DNA of 50,564 bases from contig DIPL01000013.1 of NCBI GenBank assembly GCA_002424095.1, forward strand, positions 15,765 through 66,328. The letters are read 5' to 3'. Both the position numbers and the translations under genes were made by a program. This DNA is from Christensenella sp. UBA5489 (GTDB taxonomy: Bacteria > Bacillota > Clostridia > Christensenellales > UBA1242). The notes under the pieces were generated by a model, which searched no databases, had not been told where the DNA came from, and worked only from the letters and a program-made list of their open reading frames with translations. Of the stretch, positions 34,653 through 44,417 are shown in pieces. Every line of letters begins with the position of its first letter. Position 1 is the stretch's first letter.

Positions 34653-36560
34653 TTAATTCGTTATTAAAACAACAGTGTCGGTTGTGTATGTTTTTGCACC
34701 GGCGGCGGGTAATTGAGCCACAATTTTTGAGCCATAGCCATCTATTTCATAGTCCATTTTTTTCTTTGCAAGTTCACTTACTGCTTTCGTTAAACTCATC
34801 GTTGTAAAGTCGGGCATAACAAATTGTTCCACGAGTTTATTTGTGTCCGGGTCATCAGGCTTGATATTGTAAAGTTCAAATAATCCTGAAAGAATTTCCT
34901 TTGCATAAGGAGATGCGACAATGCTTCCGTAATATGCGCCACTTCCAGGCTCATCAACCATAAAAAGCAAGACATATTCGGGAGCGCTTGCGGGATAAAT
35001 TCCAATAAAACTGCTTATATATTTACCTTGTGCAATTTTCCCTTCCGCATATTTTTGTGTCGTTCCTGTTTTTCCGCCGACTTCATAGCCAGGAACAAAA
35101 ATATATTTTCCTGTCTTGCTAACTGCGTTTTCCATAAATTGACAAACGGTTTGCGACACTTCTGCACTCACTGTTTTATTTCTTAAAATAGGATTGAATT
35201 CTTTAATAATTTGCCCTTCTTTATCAGTTATGCTTTTTACTAGATAAGGTTGATATAAATTTCCGCCGTTAATTGCTGCACAGGCCGCCGTTACGTGTTG
35301 CAACGGTGTAACTGCAATTGCTTGCCCAAAGCCCATTCTGGCAAGGTCGACAGTTTTAACCGAAGATTGTTTCATAAGAATTCCACTGCTTTCACCGCTT
35401 ATTTCAATACCGCTTTTTGCGCCATAGCCGAATTTGTAGGCATATTCATAAAAATTTTTAAGTCCGATTCGTTGAGCAAGCGATGTGAAAACACAGTTGC
35501 AAGAATTTGAAAAACCTTCTGCAAGAGTTTGTGAACCGTGTCCTATTGAACGCCAACATTTAATTCTTTCGCCGTTTACAATACAATAGCCAGGACAATA
35601 AAAGCCATCACTTTCGTGTGCTGCTTCTGTTTCCAAAGCGGTTGCAACTGTTACAATTTTAAAGGTTGAGCCCGGTTCATAGACGTCGACAACCATATTA
35701 TTTTTTACCGTTGACATAAGCAATGGAATATTATCACGTGGTACGTTGTTTAAATCAAAACTTGGCTTTGTCGACATTGCCAAAATTTCGCCACTGTTGG
35801 CACTCATAACAATACACGAAGCACTTTTTGCAGATTGTTCAAAAATTGCCCTTTCCAATGCTCGCTCGACAATAAGTTGTAAGTTGACATCAATTGTAAG
35901 ATTTACATCATAACCAGCAATTGCAGAAATATAATAGTCGAGCATATTTTCAAGACTTACACCAGTTAAATCACTTTGAACAAGACTGCTACCAGGCTTT
36001 CCGCATAGTTCATTATTGAAAAAATTTTCAATGCCCGCTTGCCCAATATTGTCGACGGTAACAAATCCAAGAACTTGCGTTAAAAGGTCGCCGTAAGGAT
36101 ATTCTCGCAAATTGTTTTCTGCAAGATAGACACCTTCTATATTTTTTTCAAATATTTTAAGTGTTGCTTTTTTATCCGCTTGCAGAGAAATTAAAACTTC
36201 CGAAACATGAGAATTTATAATTTTTTCATAGACGGATGAGAATTTCAAATTCAAAGTATTTGCCAAAAATTGTGCCGTTTGCGAAACATCATCAACTTCA
36301 CGAGAGCGAACATAAACACTATAAGAAGACTGCGAAGTCGCCAAGGTTGCGCCGTTGGTATCCAAAATTTTTCCACGTTCTGCAATGATAGGCAGGCTGC
36401 GAGTCCACTGGTCAGTTGCACGACTTTGAAGCCATCCGCCGTTTATGAGTTGCACAATTCCTAATCTCAAAAAAAGTGCAAAAAATATGACAAGCACAAG
36501 CACAAGCAGTGCAATTATTCTTTTTTGTAACGAGTATAAACTATGTGATTTACTTGACAA
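34653..36560 (-). CDS. Class B penicillin-binding protein with PASTA domain (SpoVD/FtsI type)
   Basis: 635 aa transpeptidase crosslinking peptidoglycan, anchored outside the membrane. The N-terminal helix is at about 12-35; the dimerisation domain includes AERGKILDTNGATLA (60-74); the transpeptidase has S-x-x-K as Ser298-TFK in EPGSTFKIVT, S-x-N as Ser353-Cys-Asn and KTG at 497-499 in GGKTGTTQK. One PASTA domain closes the protein (about 577-635). One PASTA plus this core is typical of SpoVD and of some PBP2B-like proteins; without division genes nearby I cannot choose. It begins with TTG (36560), with GTGAGAG close upstream. It is divergent from the dCMP deaminase gene. Confidence 0.93.
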   Translation of the reverse strand: MSSKSHSLYSLQKRIIALLVLVLVIFFALFLRLGIVQLINGGWLQSRATDQWTRSLPIIAERGKILDTNGATLATSQSSYSVYVRSREVDDVSQTAQFLANTLNLKFSSVYEKIINSHVSEVLISLQADKKATLKIFEKNIEGVYLAENNLREYPYGDLLTQVLGFVTVDNIGQAGIENFFNNELCGKPGSSLVQSDLTGVSLENMLDYYISAIAGYDVNLTIDVNLQLIVERALERAIFEQSAKSASCIVMSANSGEILAMSTKPSFDLNNVPRDNIPLLMSTVKNNMVVDVYEPGSTFKIVTVATALETEAAHESDGFYCPGYCIVNGERIKCWRSIGHGSQTLAEGFSNSCNCVFTSLAQRIGLKNFYEYAYKFGYGAKSGIEISGESSGILMKQSSVKTVDLARMGFGQAIAVTPLQHVTAACAAINGGNLYQPYLVKSITDKEGQIIKEFNPILRNKTVSAEVSQTVCQFMENAVSKTGKYIFVPGYEVGGKTGTTQKYAEGKIAQGKYISSFIGIYPASAPEYVLLFMVDEPGSGAYYGSIVASPYAKEILSGLFELYNIKPDDPDTNKLVEQFVMPDFTTMSLTKAVSELAKKKMDYEIDGYGSKIVAQLPAAGAKTYTTDTVVLITN

Positions 36561-36710
36561 TTTCTCTCACTTAAAATTTTTTGAAATAGGTTTATAAAAT
36601 AAAATTTAATGGTAATATATTTATATAACAAAAATTCAATTCGTATGAATATTATTTGAAAAAGTTATAATTTTTCTATTAATTCGTTTGTTTTTTTCTT
36701 TTGATTTAGA

Positions 36711-36739
36711 TTGATAAAACCAAAACTTTGTGCTAAAAT
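36711..36739 (+). promoter_or_regulatory. dCMP deaminase promoter
   Basis: TTGATA, 17 bases, TAAAAT with a TGC extension; start near 36746, leader about 48 nt. Confidence 0.7.
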
Positions 36740-36793
36740 AATTGTTGCAATAAAATACGAGAATTAAAACTAAAATTAAGAACGGAGAAAATT

Positions 36794-37294
36794 TTGACAA
36801 AACGATTAGATTATATTTCTTGGGATGATTATTTTATGGGCGTTGCGTTGCTTTCGGCAAAACGTAGTAAAGACCCCTCATCGCAAATTGGCTGTTGTAT
36901 TGTTTCGCCTGATAATATTATTGTTTCTGTTGGCTATAACGGTTTTCCGTGGGGATGTAGTGATGACGAGTTTCCTTGGCAAAGAAATGGGAACAGTGCT
37001 TATGAAACAAAATATCCTTATGTCGTACATTCTGAACTTAATGCCATTTTAAATGCCAACGGCAGACCACTTAAAAATTGCCGAATGTATTGTTCGCTTT
37101 TTCCTTGCAACGAATGTGCAAAGGCAATTATTCAAAGTGGCATCAAAGAAATTTACTATTTAAGCGACAAATACCACGAAAGCGAATTATATGCTGCATC
37201 AAGAAAAATGTTGAAAGCGGCAAATGTCAAAGCAATACCTTTAAAAACATCTTTAAAAACTTTGACTTTAAGTTATGAAATTAAAGATGTTTAA
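36794..37294 (+). CDS. dCMP deaminase (ComE-like deaminase)
   Basis: 166 aa zinc enzyme converting dCMP to dUMP for thymidylate synthesis. The active site is complete: HSE at 79-81 (His ligand, catalytic Glu) and PCNEC at 104-108 (two Cys ligands). The substrate-side N-terminal segment GYNGFPWGCSDDEFPW, with a long loop before the HSE, is characteristic of dCMP deaminases rather than cytidine or tRNA-adenosine deaminases. The start is TTG at 36794, fixed by GGAG (36783-36786) about seven bases upstream; no in-frame ATG occurs before residue 15. About 150 bases precede secA. Confidence 0.9.
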   Translation: MTKRLDYISWDDYFMGVALLSAKRSKDPSSQIGCCIVSPDNIIVSVGYNGFPWGCSDDEFPWQRNGNSAYETKYPYVVHSELNAILNANGRPLKNCRMYCSLFPCNECAKAIIQSGIKEIYYLSDKYHESELYAASRKMLKAANVKAIPLKTSLKTLTLSYEIKDV

Positions 37295-37442
37295 AATCCT
37301 ATAAAATTTAATTAAAGAATTTCAGTTAAAATAAAACACGTATTATATTTTAAAATATATAATTTATAAAATAATTTTAATTAAAAAAAATAAAAAACAT
37401 TGATATTTGGAATTTTCAAATCAAAAATCAAAGGGGAATTAA

Positions 37443-40121
37443 ATGGGACTTTTCACTTCCGCAAATACAGCAAATTTAAAAAAATTAAGAAAAATCGCAG
37501 ATAAAGTCGTTGCCAAAGAAAACGATTATGCTGCTATGACTGATGACGAACTTAAACAAATGACACCAAAACTTAAAGAGCGTCTTGCCGCAGGCGAGAG
37601 CCTTAATGATATATTACCTGATGCTTTTGCAGTAGTTCGAGAAGTTGCAGGTCGTGTGCTTAATATGAAACATTTCTATGTGCAGATTTTGGGTGGAATT
37701 GCCTTGCATCAAGGTCGCATTGCCGAAATGGGCACAGGTGAAGGAAAAACATTAGTTGCAACCCTTCCTTCCTATCTTAATGCGCTGGCAGGGAATGGCG
37801 TACACGTTGTAACAGTCAACGAATATTTGGCATATCGTGATAGCGAATGGATGGGAAAAATTCATAAATTTCTCGGACTTAAAGTCGGTTTTGTTTCGAC
37901 TTATATGGATGAAAGCAAAAAACGAGAAGCATATGCCGCAGACATTACCTATACCACAAATAATGCACTTGGTTTTGATTATCTTAGAGATAATATGGCT
38001 GTTCGTGCAGAAGACCGCTTTCAACGAAGTCATGCATTTGCCATTGTCGATGAAGTCGACAGTATTTTAATTGATGAGGCAAGGACACCGCTTATTCTCA
38101 GTGGACAAGGAACAAAATCCAGCGAAACATATTACACCGCTCAACGATTTGTTAAAACTTTAAAAGAAGTTGATGATTATACAATTCATCTTAAAGAAAA
38201 GAACGTTCACTTAACAGAAGAAGGGAGCCACAAGGCAGAAAAATATTTCAAAGTAGATAATCTTTCAGATATAAGTTGCATTGAAATAAATCATTATATT
38301 AAAAACGCATTGCATGCAAATTATATTATGAAGCGAGATGAGAACTATATTGTCAAAGATGGTGAAATTATTATTGTTGATGAATTCACTGGTCGTCTTA
38401 TGGTTGGAAGACGCTATTCCGAAGGATTACACCAAGCAGTCGAAGCCAAAGAAGGCGTGAAAATTAAAAGCGAAAATCAAGTTTTAGCGACAATAACTTT
38501 TCAAAACTATTTCCGTTTATATAAAAAACTCAGTGGTATGACAGGAACGGCAAAAACCGAAGAGGCTGAATTTAATGGCATTTATAAACTTGACGTTGTA
38601 ACAATTCCACCGAATAAACCGAATATCCGTGTTGATGAACCTGATATTATTTATACTACTATAAATGGAAAAAACAAGGCAATTGCTGATGAAGTTGAAG
38701 AAGTCCATAAAAATGGTAGGCCGATTTTGATTGGTACAATTACAATTGAAAAAAGTGAAGTTTTATCCGCAGAATTGCGTAAACGCAAAATTAAGCACGT
38801 TATTTTGAACGCAAAAAACCACGAACAAGAAAGTGAAATTGTTGCACAGGCAGGACGTAAAGGTGCAGTTACTATTGCAACGAATATGGCGGGACGTGGA
38901 ACGGATATTTTGTTAGGTGGCAATCCCGAATTTATGGCGATTAATCAAATGCGTACCGAAAATTTTACAGAAGAACAAATAAATTATGCAACATCTTTTA
39001 TAAGTAGCGATGATGAAGAACTTAAAGTGGCACGTGAGACGTTTAAAAAATATTTTCAAAAATATAGCGAAATAACCGAAAAAGAAAAAGATGATGTTTT
39101 GGCGGCGGGCGGACTGCATATTGTCGGCACTGAACGACACGAATCACGGCGAATTGACAACCAGCTTCGTGGACGTGCAGCACGACAGGGCGACCCTGGT
39201 TCATCAGTGTTTTTTATTTCCCTTCAAGATGACCTTATGCGCCGTTTTGCTGGCGAATGGCTTCAAAAAGTGGCGACTTTTTTTAAGGTTGATGAAGATA
39301 CGCCGTTGCAAATGAGAATGCTTAGCAAGCAAATTGAAAAAGCGCAAAAACGCATTGAAAATCAAAATTATGCGGCACGAAAAAATGTAATTCAATATGA
39401 TGATGTTATGAATAAGCAACGAGAAATCATCTATGAAGAACGTAACAAAGTGCTTGATGGAATTGATGTTCACGAACAAATTATGGCAATGTTTCCTGAC
39501 TATGTGAGCCGTTTAGTTACCGCAAATCTTGATGTAAATAAACCTTATTTTGAGTGGGATTTAGCACCGATTAATTCGGCATTGGAAGATAAACTTTTCC
39601 CTAAGGGCACAAATTTGGTGTCTCAGGAATTTGTCGACGATTGCGAAATCAATGATGTTATTGATAAAATCTTGAAAATAATTTATTTAAAATATGACAA
39701 AACGTTGGCGGAAGCAGAAACTTTAAATTTAGATTTTGCAAATTTTGAAAGACATATATTATTGTCAGTTATCGATAATTTGTGGATGACTCATATAGAC
39801 CAAATGAGTGTGTTAAAAAAAGAAATTGAACTGCGAGCATTCGGAAACCAGGACCCGATTGTTGCTTACAAAAACGAAGCATTTGAAATGTTTGACACAA
39901 TGATAGGGAATATTGGAGAGAATGTTTGTTCTTATACGTTAAATGTGCAAATAAGAGTTCAACGACCAATGAATCCTGTAAATACACCGATATACAAACC
40001 GATTCAGGTTGTCGAAAATGGACCAGCTGAACCGATGAAGTCAGAAAAAACGATTGGACGGAACTCTCCATGTCCGTGCAATAGTGGCAAAAAATATAAA
40101 GCCTGCTGTGGCAGAGTGTAA
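37443..40121 (+). CDS. secA: Preprotein translocase ATPase SecA
   Basis: 892 aa motor that drives proteins through SecYEG. Walker A is MGTGEGKT at 96-103; the DEAD motif region is VDEVDSILIDEARTPLI at about 202-218; the preprotein crosslinking domain lies between 225 and 370; motif VI region has TERHESRRIDNQLRGRAARQ, then GDPGSS; the helical wing and scaffold follow. The C-terminal zinc finger CPCNSGKKYKACC is present, which binds SecB-like or lipid partners. AAAGGGG precedes ATG. The order dCMP deaminase-secA is not a known operon. A good terminator follows. Confidence 0.97.
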   Translation: MGLFTSANTANLKKLRKIADKVVAKENDYAAMTDDELKQMTPKLKERLAAGESLNDILPDAFAVVREVAGRVLNMKHFYVQILGGIALHQGRIAEMGTGEGKTLVATLPSYLNALAGNGVHVVTVNEYLAYRDSEWMGKIHKFLGLKVGFVSTYMDESKKREAYAADITYTTNNALGFDYLRDNMAVRAEDRFQRSHAFAIVDEVDSILIDEARTPLILSGQGTKSSETYYTAQRFVKTLKEVDDYTIHLKEKNVHLTEEGSHKAEKYFKVDNLSDISCIEINHYIKNALHANYIMKRDENYIVKDGEIIIVDEFTGRLMVGRRYSEGLHQAVEAKEGVKIKSENQVLATITFQNYFRLYKKLSGMTGTAKTEEAEFNGIYKLDVVTIPPNKPNIRVDEPDIIYTTINGKNKAIADEVEEVHKNGRPILIGTITIEKSEVLSAELRKRKIKHVILNAKNHEQESEIVAQAGRKGAVTIATNMAGRGTDILLGGNPEFMAINQMRTENFTEEQINYATSFISSDDEELKVARETFKKYFQKYSEITEKEKDDVLAAGGLHIVGTERHESRRIDNQLRGRAARQGDPGSSVFFISLQDDLMRRFAGEWLQKVATFFKVDEDTPLQMRMLSKQIEKAQKRIENQNYAARKNVIQYDDVMNKQREIIYEERNKVLDGIDVHEQIMAMFPDYVSRLVTANLDVNKPYFEWDLAPINSALEDKLFPKGTNLVSQEFVDDCEINDVIDKILKIIYLKYDKTLAEAETLNLDFANFERHILLSVIDNLWMTHIDQMSVLKKEIELRAFGNQDPIVAYKNEAFEMFDTMIGNIGENVCSYTLNVQIRVQRPMNPVNTPIYKPIQVVENGPAEPMKSEKTIGRNSPCPCNSGKKYKACCGRV

Positions 40122-40167
40122 TGTTTATATATGATTTAATTTTTTAAACAACATAACTAAAATATAA

Positions 40168-40197
40168 AAAAGCCATAATTTCTATGGCTTTTATTTT
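40168..40197. terminator. Terminator of secA, usable from both sides
   Basis: AAAAGCCATA (40168-40177), loop ATTTC, TATGGCTTTT (40183-40192), then ATTTTATG. A-run on the other side lets it also end the convergent gene. Confidence 0.85.
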
Positions 40198-40221
40198 ATG
40201 ATTTAAGAAAATTTATTAAAA

Positions 40222-40800
40222 TTAAAATGTTGTTAAGGTTGCTTCATTGGAAAACTCTTTAACTTGTTTTAACGTGGCTATTGGTGCAGGCCAGTAATCT
40301 TGTAATCTTTCGTTTAGTTTCTTTTGAAAATCAACTAATTCATTTATTTCAATTTCATATCTTGTTTCGTCTTCAATATTTTTTTCAGATTCTATTTGCG
40401 ATGAATCTATTATCAAAAGTTTAACTTGTTTTTCAACTTCTTTTATTAAATCTCCATCTGATGCGGGAATGGCTCCTTTTACATCTGAAATATGTTCTTT
40501 TAAATAATTATGCAAATATTCAAATTTTCCAATTTCTTTTAGTATTGGATTATAATAATATTCCATATCAAGTCTCATATTCTCATATTCTTCATCAAGT
40601 GCCTTTTTTTCATCTTTTAGGGTTGTATCCAAAATTTCAGCATTATCTAAAAATTTAACAAGTTTTGGATTTTTATCGCTTATAACAAACAATCGAATAT
40701 TCGGCGAGTTTTTTAAGTTTAAAAACTGAACGTATACTCTGTTTAATGCGATTGGCATATCGTGAAACTGTTCCAACTGTGCTTTTCTTATTTGGTTCAT
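40222..40800 (-). CDS. Hypothetical protein, 192 aa
   Basis: Unrecognised, soluble. Residues 18-45 form a beta-like pair (ALNRVYVQFLNLKNSPNIRLFV). Residues 50-130 are helical and strongly charged, with a possible coiled coil (LKDEKKALDEEYENMRLDME), and the C-terminal third is again helical (INELVDFQKKLNERLQDYW). AAAAGGGAT precedes ATG. It has its own promoter and converges on secA with a shared terminator. No function proposed. Confidence 0.65.
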   Translation of the reverse strand: MNQIRKAQLEQFHDMPIALNRVYVQFLNLKNSPNIRLFVISDKNPKLVKFLDNAEILDTTLKDEKKALDEEYENMRLDMEYYYNPILKEIGKFEYLHNYLKEHISDVKGAIPASDGDLIKEVEKQVKLLIIDSSQIESEKNIEDETRYEIEINELVDFQKKLNERLQDYWPAPIATLKQVKEFSNEATLTTF

Positions 40801-40833
40801 AAAATAATCCCTTTTCTTTTTAATTATATTTAT

Positions 40834-40862
40834 ATTATATCATATAAAGATAAAAAGGTAAA
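40834..40862 (-). promoter_or_regulatory. Promoter of the 192-aa gene
   Basis: TTTACC (40862-40857), 17 bases, TATAAT (40839-40834) with TGA extension; leader about 27 nt. Confidence 0.7.
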
Positions 40863-40886
40863 GATTTAATTTTTATTTTGTCAATT

Positions 40887-40919
40887 AAAAAAATCAGTGG
40901 AGTTTTCTACCACTGATTT
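40887..40919 (-). terminator. Terminator of the 41622-40954 operon
   Basis: AAATCAGTGG / CCACTGATTT (40891-40900 and 40910-40919), nine-base loop, then a seven-T run on the minus strand. Confidence 0.85.
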
Positions 40920-40953
40920 AGAATTTTTATTCAAAATTAAATATTGAAATAAA

Positions 40954-41232
40954 TCATTTCTTTGCTAAATTAATTTGATTCCGAACGAGTGCATTTACGT
41001 CGATAGCGTTTATGGCATTTTTATAAAACAACACAATGAGTTCTCGAATTAACTCTTTATTATCATCAACTTCGACAAGTTTATCTTTAAGAACTTTTGC
41101 AATTTTGAATTTTGTGTTGTTGTTTATATCTACAATATAAACATATGTCTGTTGTTCAAAGTCAGCCTTACTGACCACCACATATTCATTTTTGTCGTCT
41201 AGTTTAATTACATCCTGAATTTCAATATTCAT
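40954..41232 (-). CDS. Small DUF1292-like protein, 92 aa
   Basis: The first 60 residues resemble DUF1292 proteins: IKLDDKNEYVVVSKADFEQQ, then TYVYIVDINNN and FKIAKVLKDKLVEVDDN, where acidic DD-N-E and hydrophobic strand patterns alternate. The remainder is a helix. Function in this family is unknown. ATG at 41232 with an AAAGGG binding site. It is the second gene of a two-gene operon with the 112-aa membrane protein (51 bases apart) and precedes a strong terminator. The assignment is by resemblance only. Confidence 0.6.
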   Translation of the reverse strand: MNIEIQDVIKLDDKNEYVVVSKADFEQQTYVYIVDINNNTKFKIAKVLKDKLVEVDDNKELIRELIVLFYKNAINAIDVNALVRNQINLAKK

Positions 41233-41283
41233 TATCTGTTAATTCCCTTTTCATTTTGTTTTTTTAATAACTTTTAGTTGCCA

Positions 41284-41622
41284 TTATCTTTCTAATCCTT
41301 TTTCGTACGATGCTCTTGTCGGTTTTTCTGCTGGTTTTTCGTATACTTTTAATATATTTTCTAAGGCATATTCATATCCCGATTTTTCTGCCATTTCTTT
41401 ATATAGTCCATAAAATTTTATTGCGGCATAGCCACTTCCTACTGCGGTAAGTGCTAAAACAGCAGATAATGCAGGGTGAGGTGCTACAATAGCGCCTGCG
41501 GTAGCACCTACGGCAATTAATGTGCTTAGACCTAACGATACTGCTTTTATATTTTTTTCTTGATTTCGTTCATTTTCCGCTTTTTTTAATTCTTCAATGT
41601 AATATTCTCTTTCTTTTTCCAT
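41284..41622 (-). CDS. Hypothetical membrane protein, 112 aa
   Basis: Begins with a charged helix (MEKEREYYIEELKKAENERN), then two hydrophobic segments (about 26-47 and 51-70: SLGLSTLIAVGATAGAIVAP, LSAVLALTAVGSGYAAIKFY) with small Ala/Gly residues, and a soluble Lys/Glu tail. This suggests a helical hairpin in the membrane with both ends inside. AGGAGG gives a strong start. Unknown family. Confidence 0.65.
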   Translation of the reverse strand: MEKEREYYIEELKKAENERNQEKNIKAVSLGLSTLIAVGATAGAIVAPHPALSAVLALTAVGSGYAAIKFYGLYKEMAEKSGYEYALENILKVYEKPAEKPTRASYEKGLER

Positions 41623-41641
41623 ATAACTTCCTCCTTGTTTT

Positions 41642-41688
41642 ATTATAAATATAATTTAATTTTTGTCAAGACTGAAAAATCTTTTCAG
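41642..41688 (-). promoter_or_regulatory. Operon promoter with adjacent palindrome
   Basis: TTGACA (41669-41664), 16 bases, TATAAT (41647-41642). Directly upstream CTGAAAA-ATC-TTTTCAG (41672-41688) is a perfect 7-bp inverted repeat, possibly an activator or repressor site. Confidence 0.7.
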
Positions 41689-41893
41689 AAACCTCTTATC
41701 AGATTGATTGATATATGTTTTATTGATTTTTCTATATTATTATGAAATGATTTTAGAATTTTAAACTTTTGAACAAGTCTGTCTTTTTTATATTATTTTT
41801 ATATTATTTCGAAATTAATTATTTAGTTTTAAAATCTTTCTCATATTATTCTCTTGTTTAAAAATTAGTTAAATTTTATAAAGACTTAATAAA

Positions 41894-42637
41894 TCAACTG
41901 TTAATAATTTCAGAAAATTCGTTATAGTTCAAACTTGCCCCGCCGATTAAAAATCCATTTATATTTTTTATCTTAGAAAGTGTTTTACAATTTTTAGATG
42001 AAATACTTCCACCGTATATGATTTTGGTACTTTCTGCAAGTTCTGAATTATATAAATCTTTAATTATTTTTCGAATTAAAGTTACGGCATCTTCAATAAT
42101 TTTATTTGATGCAACTTCGCCTGTGCCGATTGCCCAAACTGGCTCATATGCAATTATCAAATTTTCGAATTCGTTTTCATATAGACCGGCAAGTGTGGCT
42201 TTTAGTTGATTGTAAATTACAACATCAGTTAAGCCAGATTCACGCTCTTCTTTTTTTTCACCTATGCAAAGAACTGCTCTTAAATTATGTTTCATAAGTT
42301 TTTTAATTTTTTTATTTATCTCTTCATCAGTTTCTTTGAAAAATTTTCGTCGTTCACTGTGTCCAATAAGAACCATATCCGCATTGCAGTTTTTTATCAT
42401 TGTGGCACTTATCTCGCCCGTAAATGCACCACTTTCTTTAAAATGAACGTTTTGAGCCCCTATCAAAAGTTTTGTGTCTTTTAATAGTTCTTTTGTTTGC
42501 ATCAAGAAAGTATAAGGTACAAAAAATCCGACTTGATTATTTTTTATGTTAATATTTCTTAAAAAATTTTCAAAATAATTTTCAATATCATCAAGATTAA
42601 AATTCATTTTAAAGTTTGCTAGAAAAATTTTGCTCAA
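41894..42637 (-). CDS. tpiA: Triose-phosphate isomerase
   Basis: 247 aa TIM-barrel enzyme interconverting DHAP and glyceraldehyde 3-phosphate. Asn8 and Lys10 in ANFKMN (family: GNWKMN), His93 in IGHSERR, Glu165 in YEPVWAIGTG and the phosphate-binding YGGSISSKN near 210 are all present. The start is taken as TTG 42637 because GGAGG stands six bases upstream. The longer reading from 42649 begins on a TTG that overlaps that binding site. The unusual ANF for GNW at the start is worth noting. Downstream of pgk by about 80 bases, likely one operon. Confidence 0.93.
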   Translation of the reverse strand: MSKIFLANFKMNFNLDDIENYFENFLRNINIKNNQVGFFVPYTFLMQTKELLKDTKLLIGAQNVHFKESGAFTGEISATMIKNCNADMVLIGHSERRKFFKETDEEINKKIKKLMKHNLRAVLCIGEKKEERESGLTDVVIYNQLKATLAGLYENEFENLIIAYEPVWAIGTGEVASNKIIEDAVTLIRKIIKDLYNSELAESTKIIYGGSISSKNCKTLSKIKNINGFLIGGASLNYNEFSEIINS

Positions 42638-42720
42638 ACTAACCTCCAATTTTTAAATGCAATTCTTTTATTGTGGCGTAAATTTTATTAATTATTATTG
42701 ACTTAATTTACAATTTTAAT

Positions 42721-43905
42721 TTATTTATTTGAAATAACTTCAACCCCGGGCAAAAGTCCACCTTCAAGTAGTTTTAAACTTGCTCCGCCACCTGTTGAAA
42801 TATGATATATTTTTTTATCAAGATTGAGAAGTTTCAATGAAGCAATGCTGTCGCCCCCGCCAACAACAGCCTTTCCTTTTATTCGTGAAACCATACGTGC
42901 AATCTTTTCTGTGCCTTCGGAAAATTGTTCAAATTCGAAAACACCCATAGGACCATTCCAAACCAAAGTTTTCGCCTTTTTGATTATTTTCGAATAAAGA
43001 GCAATTGTACGTGGTCCAATATCCATTCCAATAAATCCGTCAGGTATGCTTTGCGACCTTATAACCTTTGGTTTTGCAGCCGAGGAAAATGTCTTTCCGC
43101 ATATATGGTCTTTTGGCAAGTGAATTGTAACTCCACGTTTTTTTGCTTCTTCAAGAATTTCTTTGGCAATATCAAGTTTTTCATCATCAACTAATGAACC
43201 CCCAATCTCAAAACCACTTGCTTTTAAGAAAGTGTAACTCATACCGCCACCGATTAAAATGGTATCTGCTTTTTTTATTAAATTCATTACGATATAAATT
43301 TTTTCAGAAACTTTTGCGCCACCTAAAACCGCCACGAATGGTTTGACAGGGTTATCCAAAACGTCCAATATTGTGTTAATTTCTTTCCCCATAAGAAAAC
43401 CAACGGCATTCGGTAAAAGCCTTGCAACTCCGGTTGTTGAGGCATGATTTCTATGTGCTACACCAAAAGCATCGTTTACAAAAATATCGCCAAGTTTAGC
43501 AAGTTTTTTTGCAAAAACGGGGTCGTTTTTTTCTTCGCCCTTATGAAATCTTAAATTTTCAAGTAATAAGAGTTCACCTTCTTTAAGAGAGTTTGCCATT
43601 TTTTCAGTGTATTCTCCAATACAATTAAAAGCGAATTTTATTTTAGTTGCAGGCAGGAGATTAAATAATATTTTAGCAACAGGAACAAGTGAAAGGCTTT
43701 GCACCGCATTGCCGTCAGGACGGCCAAGATGAGAGCAAACAATAAGTTTCGCCCCTTTTGTTAATAAATATTTAATTGTTGGAATTTCTTTTAAAATCCT
43801 TGTATCATCTGCTACATTTCCATTTTCATCGAGCGGCACATTAAAGTCGACTCGCAATAAGACCTTTTTCCCTTTCACATCAATATCTTCAATTGTTTTT
43901 TTCAT
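42721..43905 (-). CDS. pgk: Phosphoglycerate kinase
   Basis: 394 aa; it makes ATP from 1,3-bisphosphoglycerate. Signature KVLLRVDFNVPLDENG near residue 13, LICSHLGRP-type motif (IVCSHLGRPDG), FVNDAFGVAHRNHAS and the nucleotide-binding WNGPMGVFEFE and GGGDSIASL are present. ATG 43905 follows AGGGAG by six bases; the two extra upstream codons (TTG ACT) overlap the binding site. No gap gene precedes it. Its promoter is at 44020-43992. Confidence 0.95.
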   Translation of the reverse strand: MKKTIEDIDVKGKKVLLRVDFNVPLDENGNVADDTRILKEIPTIKYLLTKGAKLIVCSHLGRPDGNAVQSLSLVPVAKILFNLLPATKIKFAFNCIGEYTEKMANSLKEGELLLLENLRFHKGEEKNDPVFAKKLAKLGDIFVNDAFGVAHRNHASTTGVARLLPNAVGFLMGKEINTILDVLDNPVKPFVAVLGGAKVSEKIYIVMNLIKKADTILIGGGMSYTFLKASGFEIGGSLVDDEKLDIAKEILEEAKKRGVTIHLPKDHICGKTFSSAAKPKVIRSQSIPDGFIGMDIGPRTIALYSKIIKKAKTLVWNGPMGVFEFEQFSEGTEKIARMVSRIKGKAVVGGGDSIASLKLLNLDKKIYHISTGGGASLKLLEGGLLPGVEVISNK

Positions 43906-43991
43906 AGTCAACTCCCTTAATAAATACAGTTTTTAAAATTCCTTTGATTTTATGAATTTATATTATTTTACAAATTTAATTAGATATTTAT

Positions 43992-44020
43992 ATAATAGCA
44001 AAAATAATAAAATAAATCAA
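43992..44020 (-). promoter_or_regulatory. pgk promoter
   Basis: TTGATT (44020-44015), 17 bases, TATTAT (43997-43992) with a TGC extension: the same -10 context as the str promoter at 45521. The gene-free stretch 43906-44284 holds this and the tRNA-Leu terminator. Confidence 0.7.
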
Positions 44021-44149
44021 AGCAAAAATATACAATTTTAAAAAAAGTTTAAAAAATCAAAGGGTTTTATATAGTTAATATAAAAAACAAGTAAAAGAGA
44101 GATATAAAATGATGACATAATTTTTAAAAACTTTTTAAAATAGAATGTA

Positions 44150-44186
44150 TAAAAAACAACGTTAATTTTATTTTCAACGTTGTTTT
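44150..44186 (-). terminator. Terminator of tRNA-Leu
   Basis: AAAACAACGTT / AACGTTGTTTT (44153-44163 and 44176-44186), 12-base loop, followed on the minus strand by a T run of about six. Confidence 0.8.
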
Positions 44187-44284
44187 CTTTTAAATTTGTG
44201 TCAAAATTTGTGTCAAGAAATTTTAAGATTAATTCTTTTTTGTCAACTTTCTTTAATTTCTTTGATTTTATAAGGGTTTTTTAA

Positions 44285-44369
44285 TGGTGCGGATGAAGGG
44301 ACTTGAACCCCCAATCCTTTCAGAACTAGATCCTAAGTCTAGCGCGTCTGCCAATTCCGCCACATCCGC
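44285..44369 (-). tRNA. tRNA-Leu (UAG)
   Basis: Class II tRNA with a long variable arm. Acceptor GCGGATG/CATCCGC, A73, encoded CCA; anticodon loop CTTAGGA (anticodon TAG); T-arm GGGGGTTCAAGTCCC. Confidence 0.95.
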
Positions 44370-44389
44370 ATATCACTTTGTACTTTGTA

Positions 44390-44417
44390 AGTATAGCACA
44401 AAATCTTGAATTGTCAA
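44390..44417 (-). promoter_or_regulatory. tRNA-Leu promoter
   Basis: TTGACA (44417-44412), 16 bases, TATACT (44395-44390) with a TGC extension; start near 44383. Confidence 0.8.

Noticed and set aside
42637..42649. Longer tpiA start at 42649
   Set aside because: That codon is inside the GGAGG ribosome binding region of the next TTG.
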